From CADEEN01 sp963783785 (GTDB taxonomy: Bacteria; Pseudomonadota; Gammaproteobacteria; Burkholderiales; Burkholderiaceae_C), in contig CAWAOQ010000001.1 in assembly GCA_963783785.1 (NCBI GenBank), forward strand, positions 248,001 to 312,000: DNA of 64,000 nt, in the 5' to 3' direction. The notes beneath the pieces were generated by a model. The model was not told where the DNA came from. It worked only from the letters and a program-made list of their open reading frames with translations, and ran no database searches. Both the position numbers and the translations under genes were made by a program. How positions within the stretch are numbered: the stretch's first letter is position 1; the number at the start of each line of letters is the position of its first letter. Of this stretch, positions 45,771 to 55,333 are shown in pieces.

Positions 45771-46746
45771 TCAGCGCACCGCCGACACCCCGAAAGCCCA
45801 CGCCAGCAGCGTGAAGGACACGAAGGCCAGCGCGGTCGACGCCATGATGATGCGGGCGATGCGGCCATTGTCGGCGCCATAGCGCTCGGCCAGCAGCGAC
45901 ACGTTGCTGGCGCTGGGCAGCGCGGCTGCCAGTGTCAGCACCGTGACCTGGAACGTCGATATCGGCGCGCCGAGCGCGCGCGCCGCGGCGCAGAGCGCGA
46001 ACACCAGCAGCGGGTGCACGAACAGCTTGATCGCGGCCACCGGCAGGTACAGCGAAGGCGGCGTGCGCGTGTGCGCATGCTGCCCCGCACGCCACAGCAC
46101 CGCGCCGATCGTGAACAGCGCCACCGGGGTGGCGGCATCGGCGAGCATGCGCACGATGACGTCGGGCGGGCCGGTGAGCTTGACGCCGACGGCCGATGTC
46201 AGTGCACCCAGCGCGATGGCCCATGGCAGCGGGTTGACCAAGGTGCCACGCACGGCCTTGATCGCGGCCGCGCGGGCACCGGCGCCCGCGCCCTTGGCCT
46301 CGTGCGCCTGCGCCAGCGCGATGCACAGCGAGCTGGTGACGAACAGGTCGGCCAGCATGCTGCAGATCACCGGGCCGGCGGCGGCCGGTCCGAACAGCGC
46401 CACCAGCAGCGGCACGCCCATGAAGCCGGTGTTCGGAAACGCCGCGACCAACGCGCCGAAGGCGGCGTCCTTCAAGTGCACCGCGGCCGACAAGGTGACC
46501 GTGATCGTGAAGAACACGATCGTCAGCGCCGACAGCAGGTACACCGCAAGCACGGTGGGGTTGAGCAGTTCGCCGAGCGGCGAGTTCATGCCGAAGCGAA
46601 ACAGCAGGCACGGCAAGCGCGAAGTACAGGACGAAGGCGTTGAGTCCCGCGATCGCGGTTTCCGGCAACACGCGTTGCCGTGCGGCCAGATAGCCGCACA
46701 GCACGAGCGCGAAGAACGGGATGGTGACGGCAAGGATGGCCTGCAT
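45771..46746 (-). CDS. AEC-family (auxin efflux carrier) transporter (one frame break)
   Basis: A membrane protein of about 324 residues with ten predicted helices. The N-terminal QAILAVTIPFFALVLCGYLAA and ETAIAGLNAFVLYFALPCLLF (the latter across a frame change near 46615) are the AEC opening. Later come FGALVAAFPNTGFMGVPLLVALFG, with the conserved Asn-Thr-Gly-Phe-Met-Gly-Val-Pro, and LTLAAALPSASNVSLLAERYGAD. AEC carriers export or import small carboxylates such as malonate or malate; substrate unknown here. The start at 46746 (MQAILAV) faces the rep gene, from which it is separated by 94 bases. Confidence 0.87.
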
Positions 46747-46840
46747 CGGGTGTGCAGTATCCATGCCGTGGACCGCTCGTCCTACCACAGGCGCCGGCGC
46801 GGCGCCGCAGGTACCATGCGCCGCCCTGCCCGACTCGCCC

Positions 46841-48898
46841 ATGGCCGACGCTCCCGTCTCACTGAATCCCGCCCAGCTCGAAGCCGTCTACCACCTCGGC
46901 AGCCCGTGCCTGGTGCTGGCCGGCGCCGGCTCGGGCAAGACGCGGGTGATCGTGCACAAGCTCGCCAAGCTGCTGCAAAGCGGCCTCGAGGCCAGGCAGA
47001 TCGCCGCCATCACGTTCACCAACAAGGCCGCGCAGGAGATGCGCGAGCGCGCCAAGGCGCTGGTGGGCTCGCGGGCCGCCAAGGACCTCGCGGTCAGCAC
47101 GTTCCACTCGCTGGGCGTGCGCATGCTGCGCGCCGACGGTGAGCGGCTGGGCCTGAAGCCCCAGTTCTCGATCCTCGACAGCGACGATGTGCTCGGTGTG
47201 CTGCGCGACGCCGGCGGCACCACCGACGCCAGGCAGGCGCGCCACTGGCAGTGGACGATCAGCTTGTGGAAGAACCAGGGCCTGGACAGTGCCGGCGCGG
47301 CGCACGCCGCGGCCGACGACGACGAGCGGGTGGCCGCCCGCGTGATGGCGCGCTACGAGGAACGCCTTGCGGCCTACCAGGCGGTGGACTTCGACGACCT
47401 GATCGGCCTGCCCCTGAAACTGCTGCAGCGTGACGACGAGGTGCGCAGCAAATGGCAGGGCACGTTCCGCCACATCCTGGTCGACGAGGTCCAGGACACC
47501 AACGCCGTGCAGTACGAGTTGCTCAAGGCGCTGGTCGGCGAGCACGGCCTGTTCACCGCCGTCGGTGACGATGACCAGAGCATCTATGGCTGGCGCGGCG
47601 CGACGATCGAGAACCTGAAGCGCCTGTCGCAGGACTATCCGAAGCTCAAGGTGATCGCCCTCGAGCAGAACTACCGCTCCACCGGCCACATCCTGCGCGC
47701 GGCCAACCACGTGATCGCGGCCAACCCGAAGATCTTCGAGAAGAAGCTGTGGAGCGAGTTCGGCGACGGTGAGCCGGTGCGGGTGCTCGAGTGCGACGGC
47801 GAGGAGCACGAGGCCGAACGCGCGGTGGCTTTCATCCAGGGCAAGCGCGGCGAGGGCGGCCAGGTCAGGTTCAGCGACTTCGCCGTGCTCTACCGCGCCA
47901 ACCACCAGGCCCGCGTGTTCGAGCAGAAGCTGCGCGCGGCGCAGATCCCGTACAAGGTCTCGGGCGGGCAGAGTTTCTTCGACCGCGCCGAAATCCGCGA
48001 CCTCTGCGCCTGGCTGCGCCTGTTGGTCAACAATGACGACGACCCGGCCTTCCTGCGCGCCGTCACGACGCCCAAGCGCGGCATCGGCCACCAGACACTG
48101 GCCACGCTGGGTGAGTTCGCCGGGCGCTGGAAGTGCAGCCTGTTCGAGGCGCTGTTTTCCGACTCGCTGGGCACCGTGCTGGCGAAGAAGGCCGTCGGTT
48201 CGCTGCACGAGTTCGGCCGCCACGTGAACGACCTCGAACACCGCGCCCGCCATGCCTCGGGCAGCGAGGACGCCAAGGCCTTCCTGCTCGGCTGGCTGAA
48301 GGACATCGGCTACGAGCAGCACCTCTTCGACGGCGAGGACAGCGAGAAACTCGCTGCCGCACGCTGGACCAACGTGCTCGATTTCGTCGACTGGATCGCG
48401 CGGCGCTGCGGCGGCGAGGTGACCGAGGTCGGTGGCACGTTCGAATCCGAGCAGCTCAGCGTGCTCGACGTCGCGCAGACCATCAGCGTCATCATCAGCC
48501 TGGCCGAGCGGGGTGACGAGCAGGACGTCGTCACGCTGTCGACGCTGCACGCGGCCAAGGGCCTGGAGTGGCCGCACGTGGTGCTGGCCGGCGTCAACGA
48601 AGGCCTGCTGCCGTTCAGGAGTGGCGACGAAGAGATGACGGTCGAGCGGCTCGAGGAGGAACGCCGCCTGATGTATGTCGGCATCACCCGTGCGCGCACC
48701 ACGCTGGCGGTGAGCACGCTGCGGCGCCGCAAGCGCGGCCGCGACACGGTGGCCGGCGTCCCCAGCCGCTTCATCGCCGAGATGAAATTGCACGAGACCG
48801 CGGCGGCCAAGGAGAACCCGCTCGAACGCCTGAAGCGTCAGCGCGCCGAAGCGGCGGCGCGCGCGGCCGCGGCGGCGGCCTCGGCTACATCCCCTTGA
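46841..48898 (+). CDS. rep: UvrD/Rep-family 3'-5' DNA helicase (Rep)
   Basis: A 685-residue superfamily-1 helicase. Motifs in order: Q motif LNPAQLEAV, Walker A AGAGSGKT, Ia ITFTNKAAQEM, II HILVDEVQDTN, III VGDDDQSIYGWRGA, IV VLYRANHQARV, V LSTLHAAKGLEW and VI EERRLMYVGITRARTT. The length and the QNYRSTGHILRAANHVI segment fit Rep, the accessory helicase that helps forks pass protein obstacles. The last 35 residues are a Lys/Arg then Ala-rich tail. The ATG at 46841 (MADAPVSLNPAQ) is chosen over upstream in-frame codons. Its end overlaps the convergent LytTR gene by 14 bases. Located one gene from priA. Confidence 0.93.
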   Translation: MADAPVSLNPAQLEAVYHLGSPCLVLAGAGSGKTRVIVHKLAKLLQSGLEARQIAAITFTNKAAQEMRERAKALVGSRAAKDLAVSTFHSLGVRMLRADGERLGLKPQFSILDSDDVLGVLRDAGGTTDARQARHWQWTISLWKNQGLDSAGAAHAAADDDERVAARVMARYEERLAAYQAVDFDDLIGLPLKLLQRDDEVRSKWQGTFRHILVDEVQDTNAVQYELLKALVGEHGLFTAVGDDDQSIYGWRGATIENLKRLSQDYPKLKVIALEQNYRSTGHILRAANHVIAANPKIFEKKLWSEFGDGEPVRVLECDGEEHEAERAVAFIQGKRGEGGQVRFSDFAVLYRANHQARVFEQKLRAAQIPYKVSGGQSFFDRAEIRDLCAWLRLLVNNDDDPAFLRAVTTPKRGIGHQTLATLGEFAGRWKCSLFEALFSDSLGTVLAKKAVGSLHEFGRHVNDLEHRARHASGSEDAKAFLLGWLKDIGYEQHLFDGEDSEKLAAARWTNVLDFVDWIARRCGGEVTEVGGTFESEQLSVLDVAQTISVIISLAERGDEQDVVTLSTLHAAKGLEWPHVVLAGVNEGLLPFRSGDEEMTVERLEEERRLMYVGITRARTTLAVSTLRRRKRGRDTVAGVPSRFIAEMKLHETAAAKENPLERLKRQRAEAAARAAAAAASATSP

Positions 48899-49701
48899 AC
48901 AGCCCGACGTAGCTGCGGCTGACCTCGAGCTTCTCGGGGTGGCCCTTCACGGCCACGATCTGGCGGCCGCGGAAATCGCGCGTCACGCTGGCGATGGCGC
49001 TGGCGTTGACCAGCGTGCTGCGGTGGATCTGCCAGAACTTGCGCGGATCGAGCTCGTCGACCAGTTCCTTGATCGGCTTTCGGATCAGGGCCTCGATCGA
49101 GGCTGTCTGCACCCGCGTGTACTTCTCGTCGCTGATGAAGAACAGCACTTCGTCGATCGGAATCATCTGGATCGCCTGGCCGACGCTGGCCTGGATCCAC
49201 TGCAGGTACGGCGGTGCGCCCGAGGGATCGAGTTTGGCGGCCAAGGTCGTGCAGCAACTGCTGCAGCGGGGCACGGTCGCCGCCCGAGCCGTTGTCATCG
49301 GCCTGGCCGGCCTGGCGTTGCGCCAGCCGTTTCTTGATGCGCTCGACGGTCACGGCCAGGCGTTCGCGCTCGGCCGGCTTCAGCACGTAGTCGGCAACAC
49401 CCTGTTCGAAGGCCTCGACCGCGTACTGGTCGTAGGCCGTGATGAACACGATCTCGGGCAGCCACTCGTCGTCGCCGACGTCCATCTGCGCGATCTGACG
49501 GGCGGCCTCGACGCCGGTCAGCCCCGGCATGCGGATGTCGAGGAACACCAGTTCAGGCCGGTGTTCGGCCACCAGGGCCACCGCCTCGGCGCCGTTCCTG
49601 GCTTCGGCGACGATCTCGAGCTCGGGCCAGACCTCGCCCAGCCGCGCGCGCAATTGCTCGCGCATCAGGCGTTCATCGTCGGCGATCACGCAGCGGATCA
49701 T
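48885..49701 (-). CDS. LytTR-family response regulator (one frame break)
   Basis: About 271 residues. The receiver domain has DDE at 8-10, the phospho-acceptor Asp55 (LVFLDIRMPGLTG) and Lys in DYVLKPAERERL. After a frame change near 49240 the C-terminal LytTR DNA-binding domain continues with IPIDEVLFFISDEKYTRVQT, RKFWQIHRSTLVNASAI and RGRQIVAVKGHPEKLEVSR, ending FKGM. LytTR regulators (AlgR/LytR type) bind direct repeats. It is downstream of the histidine kinase gene, 8 bases from that gene's end, so the two form a pair. Two ATGs, 49713 and 49701, are possible; MIRCVIADDE at 49701 fits receiver starts. Confidence 0.88.
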
Positions 49702-49709
49702 GTCCGGCC

Positions 49710-51212
49710 TCACGCCTGCATCGTAGCGGAAGGCGACGGTGTGCCGTCGTGCGCCGCGGGCGCCGTCGTGTAGGGCACGGCGATCGTGACCACCGTGCCG
49801 CTGGGGCGGTTCTCGGTCACGCTGAGCGAAGCGTTGCCGCCGTACAGCAGTGCCAGCCGTTCACGGATGTTGGCCAGGCCGACGCCGGTGCCGGCGGTCG
49901 CCGCTCTGCCGAAACCCAGGCCGGTGTCGGCCACCGTGACGGTCAGCTTGCCGTGCACGATCTCGGCCCTGATCGACAGTTCTCCGCCTTCGGGCTTGGG
50001 CTCGAGGCCGTGCTTGATCGCGTTCTCGACCAGGCTCTGGATCATCATCGACGGGAACTCGGCCGACAGCAGGCCGTCGGGCACGTCGATGCGGGTTGAC
50101 AGCCGCTCCTCCATGCGCACCTTGAGGATCTCCAGGTACGGCCGGACCACCGCCATCTCGCGACCCAGGTCGCGCGGCCCGCCGTTGCTGGCTTCGCGCA
50201 TCGTCGGCATCGAGGCCCGCAGCAGCGCGATCAGGTTCTTCTGCATCACGCTGGCGCGCGCCGGGTCGGTCTCGATCAGGTGATCGATCGAGGCCAGCGT
50301 GTTGAACAGGAAGTGCGGCTCCACCTGCGCCTGCATCGCCGCCATGCGCGCCTCGACCACCTGGCGCTTCAACTGCTCCGATTCGGCGACCTCGGTGGCC
50401 TGCGCCGCCTCGGCCTGCGCCTTCAGCTGGCCCTTGTAGGTGATCTTGATGATCATCGAGATCACGATCCAGAAGAACGCCAGCTCGGGCAGCGGTTCGC
50501 CGAACTTGGTGTGCCTGACGACGGTGCGCGTGCTGCCGGCGTCTTCGCTGAGGTCGGCGATCGCCTGTTCGGCGTCCCGCTTGGCCTGCTCGGCATCGCG
50601 CCTGGCCTCCTCGGCGTCCTCTCGGGCCTGCTCGATCGAGGCCTCGATCTCGCGCTTGGCCACCTCGACCGCTTCGCGCACGGCATCGGCCGTCGCGCCC
50701 GGCGGCAGCACGATGCGGACGCCGCCGTCGGGCGTGGTGCGCTCGATCACCCGCTCGGCGGCCTCGGCGGCCGATGCCGCGGCCTCGGCGGCTGACGCCG
50801 CTTTCGGCGACGTGCGCGGCGTGATGCGAATGCCGTGCCCGCCGATCGAGATCTCGAGGTCGCCGCTGCCGCTGCCTTCCTTGGCCTGGGGCCGCTCGAT
50901 CTTGATCAGCGGCTGGCTCGGGCCCTTGCCGTCGGCGCCTGCCGGAGCCGACGGTGCCTTGGGCGGCTTCGGCGGTGTCGGGACCACCACCACCCGCGGC
51001 GCCTTCGTCTCGATCGTCTCGGAGACCGTCCAACTGAACGGCGGCAGATTCTGCAGCACGCCCGCGCCGATCATCAGCAGCAGCGACAGCAGCAGGAAGC
51101 GCTTCCAGGTGATCGACACCAGCCAGTTGGCATACGCATGGAACGCCCGCACCAGCGGCGCGAAGCGGGCGGCCAAAGGGGTGGCGGGACGGACGGGAGC
51201 GGCAGGGTTCAT
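49710..51212 (-). CDS. LytS-type sensor histidine kinase with unusual periplasmic region
   Basis: A 500-residue membrane kinase. Helix 1 is WKRFLLLSLLLMIGAGVLQ (about 36-54) and helix 2 ELAFFWIVISMIIKI (about 243-257). The roughly 190 residues between them are expected in the periplasm: a Pro-rich stretch (TPPKPPKAPSAP), a Gly-rich strand (LEISIGGHGIRI), an Ala-rich helix (AASAAEAAASAAEAAE), a VRIVLPPGATAD segment and a highly charged coiled coil of Glu/Arg/Ala heptads (about 180-222). The kinase core has His300 (VEPHFLFNTLA), ENAIKHG and DTGLGFG. It partners with the LytTR regulator downstream. The sensor region matches no domain I know. Confidence 0.9.
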   Translation of the reverse strand: MNPAAPVRPATPLAARFAPLVRAFHAYANWLVSITWKRFLLLSLLLMIGAGVLQNLPPFSWTVSETIETKAPRVVVVPTPPKPPKAPSAPAGADGKGPSQPLIKIERPQAKEGSGSGDLEISIGGHGIRITPRTSPKAASAAEAAASAAEAAERVIERTTPDGGVRIVLPPGATADAVREAVEVAKREIEASIEQAREDAEEARRDAEQAKRDAEQAIADLSEDAGSTRTVVRHTKFGEPLPELAFFWIVISMIIKITYKGQLKAQAEAAQATEVAESEQLKRQVVEARMAAMQAQVEPHFLFNTLASIDHLIETDPARASVMQKNLIALLRASMPTMREASNGGPRDLGREMAVVRPYLEILKVRMEERLSTRIDVPDGLLSAEFPSMMIQSLVENAIKHGLEPKPEGGELSIRAEIVHGKLTVTVADTGLGFGRAATAGTGVGLANIRERLALLYGGNASLSVTENRPSGTVVTIAVPYTTAPAAHDGTPSPSATMQA

Positions 51213-51383
51213 GTGGCGGGCAACGGCGATCGGGCAACGGGTCTCAATGTATCGGCGCCGCTTGCCGGCCGTGGCCACGAAGCGACCTGCTGCAAAGGCC
51301 GGGCGACAGGTTGCACGCTGCCCGGACAGGCCGCGGGGTCCGGGCGTCAGGCGACGGCACGCCAGCCGGACTGCATCTGCGGT

Positions 51384-52871
51384 TCAATGCGTGTGCCGCC
51401 GCGCACGCGGATCGAGTGCACCGGGGAAGAACAGTGCGGTCAGGCTCTTGCTGTGCACCGGCGAGAACGCGGCGCCGGCACCGCCGGGTGGCCGTTCATG
51501 GCGCCAGTCGCGGACCCAGTGGATGTGGTCGGCGACATTCATCAGCCCCATCGTCTCGCGGTCGCCGACCAGCACGCCCTGCACGCGCAGGCCCAGCGTG
51601 GTGCGCGCTGCGTCGAGTGCGGCCAGCGTGTCGGGCGTGCAGCCGAACTCGCCGTCGCTGACGATCAGCAGGTCGGCGCTGGCCCAGCGTCGCTCGCGGA
51701 CCTGCGCGATCGCGCGCTCGATCGGCGCCTGCACGTCCGTGCCGCCGTCGAAACCCTGGCCGATCAATGCCAGCAGCGCGGCCAGGCCTGCGCCGGTCAG
51801 GGCCAGGTCGGCCTCGATCAGTTCGCCGGCGCCGCCGAAGGCGATCACCTTGCAGCCGCGGCGTTCGCGCGCGGCGGTGCGCATCGCTTCGAGCACGATG
51901 GCCTTGGCGATCGCCTCCGGCGCGCCGCGCATCGAACCCGAGGTGTCGAGCGCGACGATCATCGGCCCGCGCGCCAGTGGCTGCGCGGCGGGTGGCGCGT
52001 CGCGTTCTCGCGGCGGCGCGTGCGGGTCGGGCCGCCAGTCGATCAACTCGGCCGCGCTGTCGTAGTGCAGCAGGCGGGCCTCGGCGCGGCGGGCACGCCA
52101 CAGCTTGTGCAGCACCGGGTGGCGAATCTGTTGCGCCTCGGCGGGCACCATGCGGTCGAGTCGGTCGCCGTGCGTGAGGCCACGCAACTCGCCGGGCGCG
52201 CCGGGCAGCGTGGTGCGAACGGCCCGCAGCCCGCGCGACGTTCGGCGACCGGCGTCGACGCTGTGCGGCAGTGCCGGCGCCGCGGTCGCCGTGCGCTGCT
52301 CGCGCCCGAGGCGCTGGATCAGTGCCGCCAGCTCGGGGCGGGCGCGCAGCAACGACGACAGGCGCTCGACCTCATGCCACTCGCGCGCGTCGCGCGCTCG
52401 CAGCAGGCCGCGCAGCTCATCCCAGCGCAGGTGGGCCAGATCGCCCAGGCCTTGCAGCAACGCGAGCAGCGCTTCCCAGTCACCCTTGTCGCGCGTCCAT
52501 TCGGCCGTGAAGGCCTCGACCATGCGGGCGATGGCCGCGGCGCGCGACTCACCGGCGGGGCGGTCGATCAGGCGATCCAGATGCCACAGCAGCGTGCGCA
52601 GCACCTGCTCGGCCAGCGCGGGCGCGGTGCGCGTCAGCGCGGGCAGGCCGAGCGCGCCGACAGCGGCGCGCAGCGGCAGCAGCGCTGCCGCATCGCCGAA
52701 GTCGGCCTCGGCCTCGGGCAAGGCGCCGGCCTGCAATGCCGAACGCCAGGTCGCGAGGTCGGCAAGCCGCTGCGCCGTGGCGCCGCTGCTGTTGGTCACC
52801 GCCGGCAGCCACAGCGTGCGCGGCAGGTCGGCCAGGCGCTGGTAAGGCGCGTCGGGGTCGGTGCAGGTCAT
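51384..52871 (-). CDS. VWA-domain protein, ViaA-like
   Basis: A 495-residue protein whose C-terminal half is a von Willebrand A domain: MIDAS motif ALDTSGSMRG (near 305-314), the metal-site Thr in GFDGGTDVQAPI and the Asp in LIVSDGEFG. The N-terminal 290 residues are helical and Leu/Arg-rich, with PAGESRAAAIARMVEAF and EWHEVERLSSLL. Its ATG overlaps the stop of the MoxR-type ATPase upstream by four bases. This order, AAA+ ATPase then VWA protein, is that of ravA-viaA, where the pair modulates membrane lipid and respiratory complexes. ViaA similarity is inferred from order and size (E. coli ViaA is 483 residues). Confidence 0.82.
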   Translation of the reverse strand: MTCTDPDAPYQRLADLPRTLWLPAVTNSSGATAQRLADLATWRSALQAGALPEAEADFGDAAALLPLRAAVGALGLPALTRTAPALAEQVLRTLLWHLDRLIDRPAGESRAAAIARMVEAFTAEWTRDKGDWEALLALLQGLGDLAHLRWDELRGLLRARDAREWHEVERLSSLLRARPELAALIQRLGREQRTATAAPALPHSVDAGRRTSRGLRAVRTTLPGAPGELRGLTHGDRLDRMVPAEAQQIRHPVLHKLWRARRAEARLLHYDSAAELIDWRPDPHAPPRERDAPPAAQPLARGPMIVALDTSGSMRGAPEAIAKAIVLEAMRTAARERRGCKVIAFGGAGELIEADLALTGAGLAALLALIGQGFDGGTDVQAPIERAIAQVRERRWASADLLIVSDGEFGCTPDTLAALDAARTTLGLRVQGVLVGDRETMGLMNVADHIHWVRDWRHERPPGGAGAAFSPVHSKSLTALFFPGALDPRARRHTH

Positions 52872-54292
52872 GCCTCGATCGCCGCCGGCGCATCGTCAGC
52901 GAGGTGCTCGTCGACTGGCAAGGCCGCGAAGCCCGCCCGTACCGCGGCCAGCCGTGCCAGCAGGTCATCGAGCACCGCCAGCGTGACCGCCGGGCCATCG
53001 AGCAGACGCTGCTGCAACGACGGCGGCCACCACAGCCGCGCCGCGAGCCGGGCCTGCAAGGCATCCCGCTGCGCCTGCACCGCGTCGCGCGCCGCCTGCG
53101 CGCGTGCGCTTGCTTCGCTCAGTTGCGCCACGCGGGTCGCGATGTGCAGCGCGCTGTAGGCGCGCCGCTGCCGCGCTTCGAGCCCGGCGGCAACGAAGCG
53201 CATCGAGGCCAGGCCGTCGCGGCCGTTGCCGCCGTCGTCGTCGGCGCCCAGTGAGCGCGCCAGTGCCAGCTTGCCGGCGCCCGAGGCTGCCGCGTCGCGG
53301 TCGGTGTCAGTGACGGCGGGCAGGCGCTGCTCGATCTCGAGCTGGCGCTCGAAGGCCTCGACTGCACGCGCCAGCCACGCTGCGTCGAGTGGCGCCGACT
53401 GCGCCACCTGGGCGATGAACCAGCGCTCGATCGCCGCGGCCTGCCCCGGCTCGGGGGCCATCACGTACGGCGCCAGCCAGAGGTCGAGCGCATCGAGTGC
53501 AGGGCGGCCTTCGCTGGCCGCGGCGACGCGCATCAGGCCGACGAACTGGCGCCAGCGGCGGTCCGACGGCGCACCACCCTCCAGGCTGCCGAGCCAGGTG
53601 CGCAGAGAGCGCAACGCGGCCAGAGCGTCGTCGCCAAGGGCCACGGCATCGCGGGCGGCGAGCACGGCGGCGCGTTCGTCCGCCGTCAATGGGGCCGCAG
53701 GCGGGGCGGGCGCAGCGCTGGGCAGCGCCAGCAGGGCAGCGAAGGCCGCGTCGCTGACGCCTGCCACCGCCACACGGACCAGGAAGCGGTCGTAGAACGC
53801 CAGCAGCGCTTCGTCGCTCGGCACCTCGTTGCTGGCGCCGATGACGCTGATCAACGGCACCGGCAGGCGCACGCTGCCGTTGTCGAACTCGCGTTCGTTG
53901 AGCAGCGTCAGCAGCGTGTTCAGGATCGCCGAGTTGGCCTTGAACACTTCGTCGAGGAAGGCGATGCCCGCGGTGGGCAGGTAGCCGTCGGTCAGGCGCT
54001 CGTAGCGGTCGTCCTCGAGCGCCTTCAGCGACAGCGGCCCGAACAGTTCTTCGGGCGTCGAAAAGCGCGTCAGCAGGCGCTCGAAGTAGCGCGCGTCGAC
54101 GAAGGCCCGGTGCAGGCGCCGCGCCAGTTCGCTCTTGGCGCTGCCCGGCGGCCCGATCAGCAACACATGCTCGCCGGCCAGTGCGGCCAGCAGCGCAAGG
54201 CGGACCGCGGCGTCGCGTTCGAGCAGGCCGGCTTCGAGTGCGGCGATCAGCGCGGCAAGGCGCTGCGGCGTGGGCAGGGCGGTGGACGACAT
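52868..54292 (-). CDS. MoxR-family AAA+ ATPase, RavA-like
   Basis: A 474-residue AAA+ ATPase. Walker A is LLIGPPGSAKSELARRL (about 45-61), Walker B IAFLDEVFKANSAIL, sensor 1 ISVIGASNEVP, with the Arg finger in FYDRFLVRV. The FERLLTRFSTPEELFGPLSL segment is characteristic of RavA. After the ATPase core (about residue 200) follow helical regions, including an Ala/Glu/Arg-rich coiled coil near 395-440. Length fits E. coli RavA (498). With the VWA partner downstream (4-base overlap) it probably forms a chaperone-like RavA-ViaA module. The tail lacks an obvious LARA-type match that I can confirm. Confidence 0.85.
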   Translation of the reverse strand: MSSTALPTPQRLAALIAALEAGLLERDAAVRLALLAALAGEHVLLIGPPGSAKSELARRLHRAFVDARYFERLLTRFSTPEELFGPLSLKALEDDRYERLTDGYLPTAGIAFLDEVFKANSAILNTLLTLLNEREFDNGSVRLPVPLISVIGASNEVPSDEALLAFYDRFLVRVAVAGVSDAAFAALLALPSAAPAPPAAPLTADERAAVLAARDAVALGDDALAALRSLRTWLGSLEGGAPSDRRWRQFVGLMRVAAASEGRPALDALDLWLAPYVMAPEPGQAAAIERWFIAQVAQSAPLDAAWLARAVEAFERQLEIEQRLPAVTDTDRDAAASGAGKLALARSLGADDDGGNGRDGLASMRFVAAGLEARQRRAYSALHIATRVAQLSEASARAQAARDAVQAQRDALQARLAARLWWPPSLQQRLLDGPAVTLAVLDDLLARLAAVRAGFAALPVDEHLADDAPAAIEA

Positions 54293-54342
54293 GCGCGCAT
54301 TGTCGGCGTGTCAGCAGCGTTGCGCAGGCACGGTGAAGACGT

Positions 54343-55281
54343 TCACTCGTTGTGCGCCACGCCGTCGCGCAGCACCACGACGCCTTGCGCAACCAACTCG
54401 GCCACCAGCCGCTCGCCCCACGCGGCCGCTGCGCCGTCGGGTCGGCCGAGGCGCTGCCACACCTGAGCCACGATGGGGGTGGTCGTGAACCAGGCATGCA
54501 GCGCCGCCAACGGTTCGCTGCCGACCTCGAGCAGGTGGTACTTGGTCAGCGCCTTGATGCCATGGCGGGCGTGACGCACCGGGTCTGCCCGAAAGGCCGC
54601 CAGGCGCGAGCGGGAACGCTGCAGCGCGCCGGCGACATCGGTGAACGGCGCACCGTGGCCCGGGATCACGAGGCGGACATCGAGCGACTCGATCAGCGCG
54701 AGCACCGCGGCCACGTCGTCGAAGCCGCCGCTGTCACCGGGGTGGCCGTCGAGTTCGGGGAAGACCACGCCGAAGCCGTTCTCCCACAGCGCATCGGCCG
54801 AGATCAGCACGCCGTCCTGCGCGTCGAACAGGATCAGCGAGTGCGGGTCATGGCCGGGCGCCGCCAGCGCCTGCCAGTGGCGGCCGCCGACGGCCAGCGA
54901 TTCGCCGGGGCGCAACACGGCCTCGGCGCTGAATCGATCGCAGCGCTGGCTGGTCAGCCGGTAGGTCAGTTGATCCTCGTCCCACGCCGCGACCGCGTCG
55001 GCGTGGCCGGGCGGAATGACGATGCGCGCACCGAAAGCCCGCGCCAGCGCGGCGTTGCCGCCGCAATGGTCGGAATGCAGGTGCGTGTTGACGATGCGCG
55101 CCAGCGACTGCCCCGGCCGCAGCGCGTGGCGCACCAGCGCCAGCGTCTGCTCGGCGTGCGAGGCATAGCCGGTATCGACCAGCGTGGCGTGTTCGCCATC
55201 GCTGCCGTGCAGCAGGATGTTGTTGGACGACAGCCAGCCGCGTTCGAAGACGGTGACGCCGGGCAACAGATCAGCACGCAT
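54343..55281 (-). CDS. metallo-beta-lactamase-fold hydrolase
   Basis: A 312-residue MBL-fold protein. The metal-binding motif is NTHLHSDHCGGNAALA, with further ligands in AAPGHDPHSLIL, LISADALWENG and LVIPGHGAPFTD. The C-terminal 80 residues form a helical cap (ALTKYHLLEVGSEPLAALHAWF). The family includes thioesterases, lactonases and glyoxalase II-like enzymes; the extended LYHLLEV-type C-terminal domain occurs in LACTB2-like members, so substrate is open. It is 50 bases upstream of the ravA-like gene and may be in the same transcript. Confidence 0.86.
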   Translation of the reverse strand: MRADLLPGVTVFERGWLSSNNILLHGSDGEHATLVDTGYASHAEQTLALVRHALRPGQSLARIVNTHLHSDHCGGNAALARAFGARIVIPPGHADAVAAWDEDQLTYRLTSQRCDRFSAEAVLRPGESLAVGGRHWQALAAPGHDPHSLILFDAQDGVLISADALWENGFGVVFPELDGHPGDSGGFDDVAAVLALIESLDVRLVIPGHGAPFTDVAGALQRSRSRLAAFRADPVRHARHGIKALTKYHLLEVGSEPLAALHAWFTTTPIVAQVWQRLGRPDGAAAAWGERLVAELVAQGVVVLRDGVAHNE

Positions 55282-55333
55282 GGGCAGGATTGTGCTGGCG
55301 GCGCGCGCCGCCGCCAGCCTGCCCGCGCGAGAC

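Noticed and set aside
51321..51344. A terminator made of CCCGGAC and GTCCGGG between the VWA gene and the kinase gene
   Set aside because: The stem is only 7 bases and no T-run follows on either strand; it may be a chance dyad in GC-rich DNA.
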